NCBI GenBank assembly: GCA_017402445.1
Contig: JAFPME010000002.1
Span: forward strand, 79,445 to 143,444
From: Prevotella sp.
Lineage (GTDB): Bacteria > Bacteroidota > Bacteroidia > Bacteroidales > Bacteroidaceae
Reading direction: 5' to 3'
Length of the DNA stretch: 64,000 bases
The notes below the pieces were generated by a model that was not told the origin of the DNA, ran no database searches, and saw only the letters and a list, made by a program, of their open reading frames with translations. Of this stretch, positions 63,942 through 64,000 are shown piece after piece. Every line of letters begins with the position of its first letter. Positions within the stretch are counted from its first letter, which is position 1. The position numbers and the translations under genes were made by a program.

Positions 63942-64000
63942 ATGACAAGTGCTAAGATAAGAGTGCCGCCGATCGGGGGAGGACCTGTTGCTGCTGCCGA
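63942..64000 (+). CDS. Start of an unidentified gene (cut by window end)
   Basis: An open frame from ATG at 63942 reads MTSAKIRVPPIGGGPVAAA and runs off the window. The fragment is too short to name, and its coding status is uncertain. Confidence 0.3.
   Translation, partial: MTSAKIRVPPIGGGPVAAA

Overview
The window is a chromosomal segment of a Bacteroidetes bacterium, most likely a Prevotella-like member of the Bacteroidales. The evidence is a SusC/SusD pair, an exbB-exbD-exbD-tonB cluster, an IMP cyclohydrolase-mreBCD-mrdA-rodA order, a PorT-like protein, LytTR signalling, and many promoters of the TTTG-N19-TAnnTTTG type used by the Bacteroidetes housekeeping sigma factor. No rRNA operon and no CRISPR array were seen.

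Layout. 1-1.9 kb: the 3' part of an SLC13-type transporter and a single-domain STAS protein. 2.0-8.1 kb (minus): susC-susD followed by the decayed 3' end of a sugar 2-epimerase gene. 8.2-13.9 kb (minus): the TonB energising system with a PstS-like lipoprotein and a TPR protein. 14-19.2 kb (minus): aminotransferase, ribBA, an LptF/LptG-type permease and a START-like protein. 19.28 kb: a tRNA with anticodon CAT.

19.5-27.75 kb is a strongly AT-rich 8.2 kb island and the most interesting part of the window. It carries a tyrosine integrase and a compact seven-gene operon on the opposite strand that includes a P27-type small terminase and an HK97-fold major capsid protein. On the plus strand it carries a primase-like replication protein and two small charged proteins. 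No portal, large terminase, protease or tail gene is recognisable. This matches a phage satellite that carries its own capsid and packaging-recognition genes. A 16-bp direct repeat (19505-19520 and 27734-27749) is the best attachment-site candidate; the right copy lies in a degenerate 22-bp tandem repeat.

28.5-35 kb: a one-domain IMP cyclohydrolase gene and the cell-elongation operon mreB-mreC-mreD-mrdA-rodA. 35.1-39.1 kb: ferredoxin, PorT-like barrel, a 5'-nucleotidase split into two genes, a TfoX-like protein and rplS. 39.8-45.4 kb: a rhamnose catabolic cluster, with rhaD on one strand and rhaB-rhaA-rhaT on the other. 45.7-54.4 kb: small unknown genes, typA, a TrpB2-type tryptophan synthase and mfd. 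54.6-61.4 kb: an outer-membrane barrel protein, a LytS/LytTR two-component pair, a DPM1-like glycosyltransferase, an acyltransferase and an NlpC/P60 peptidase. 62.2-63.9 kb: an ECF sigma factor fused in one frame to a membrane segment and a predicted beta-barrel domain.

Two inverted copies of a roughly 295-bp noncoding repeat with an internal hairpin lie at 39161-39454 and 50390-50685, and mfd contains an in-frame tandem 54-bp insertion. All functional names rest on reading protein motifs by eye; no database search was run.
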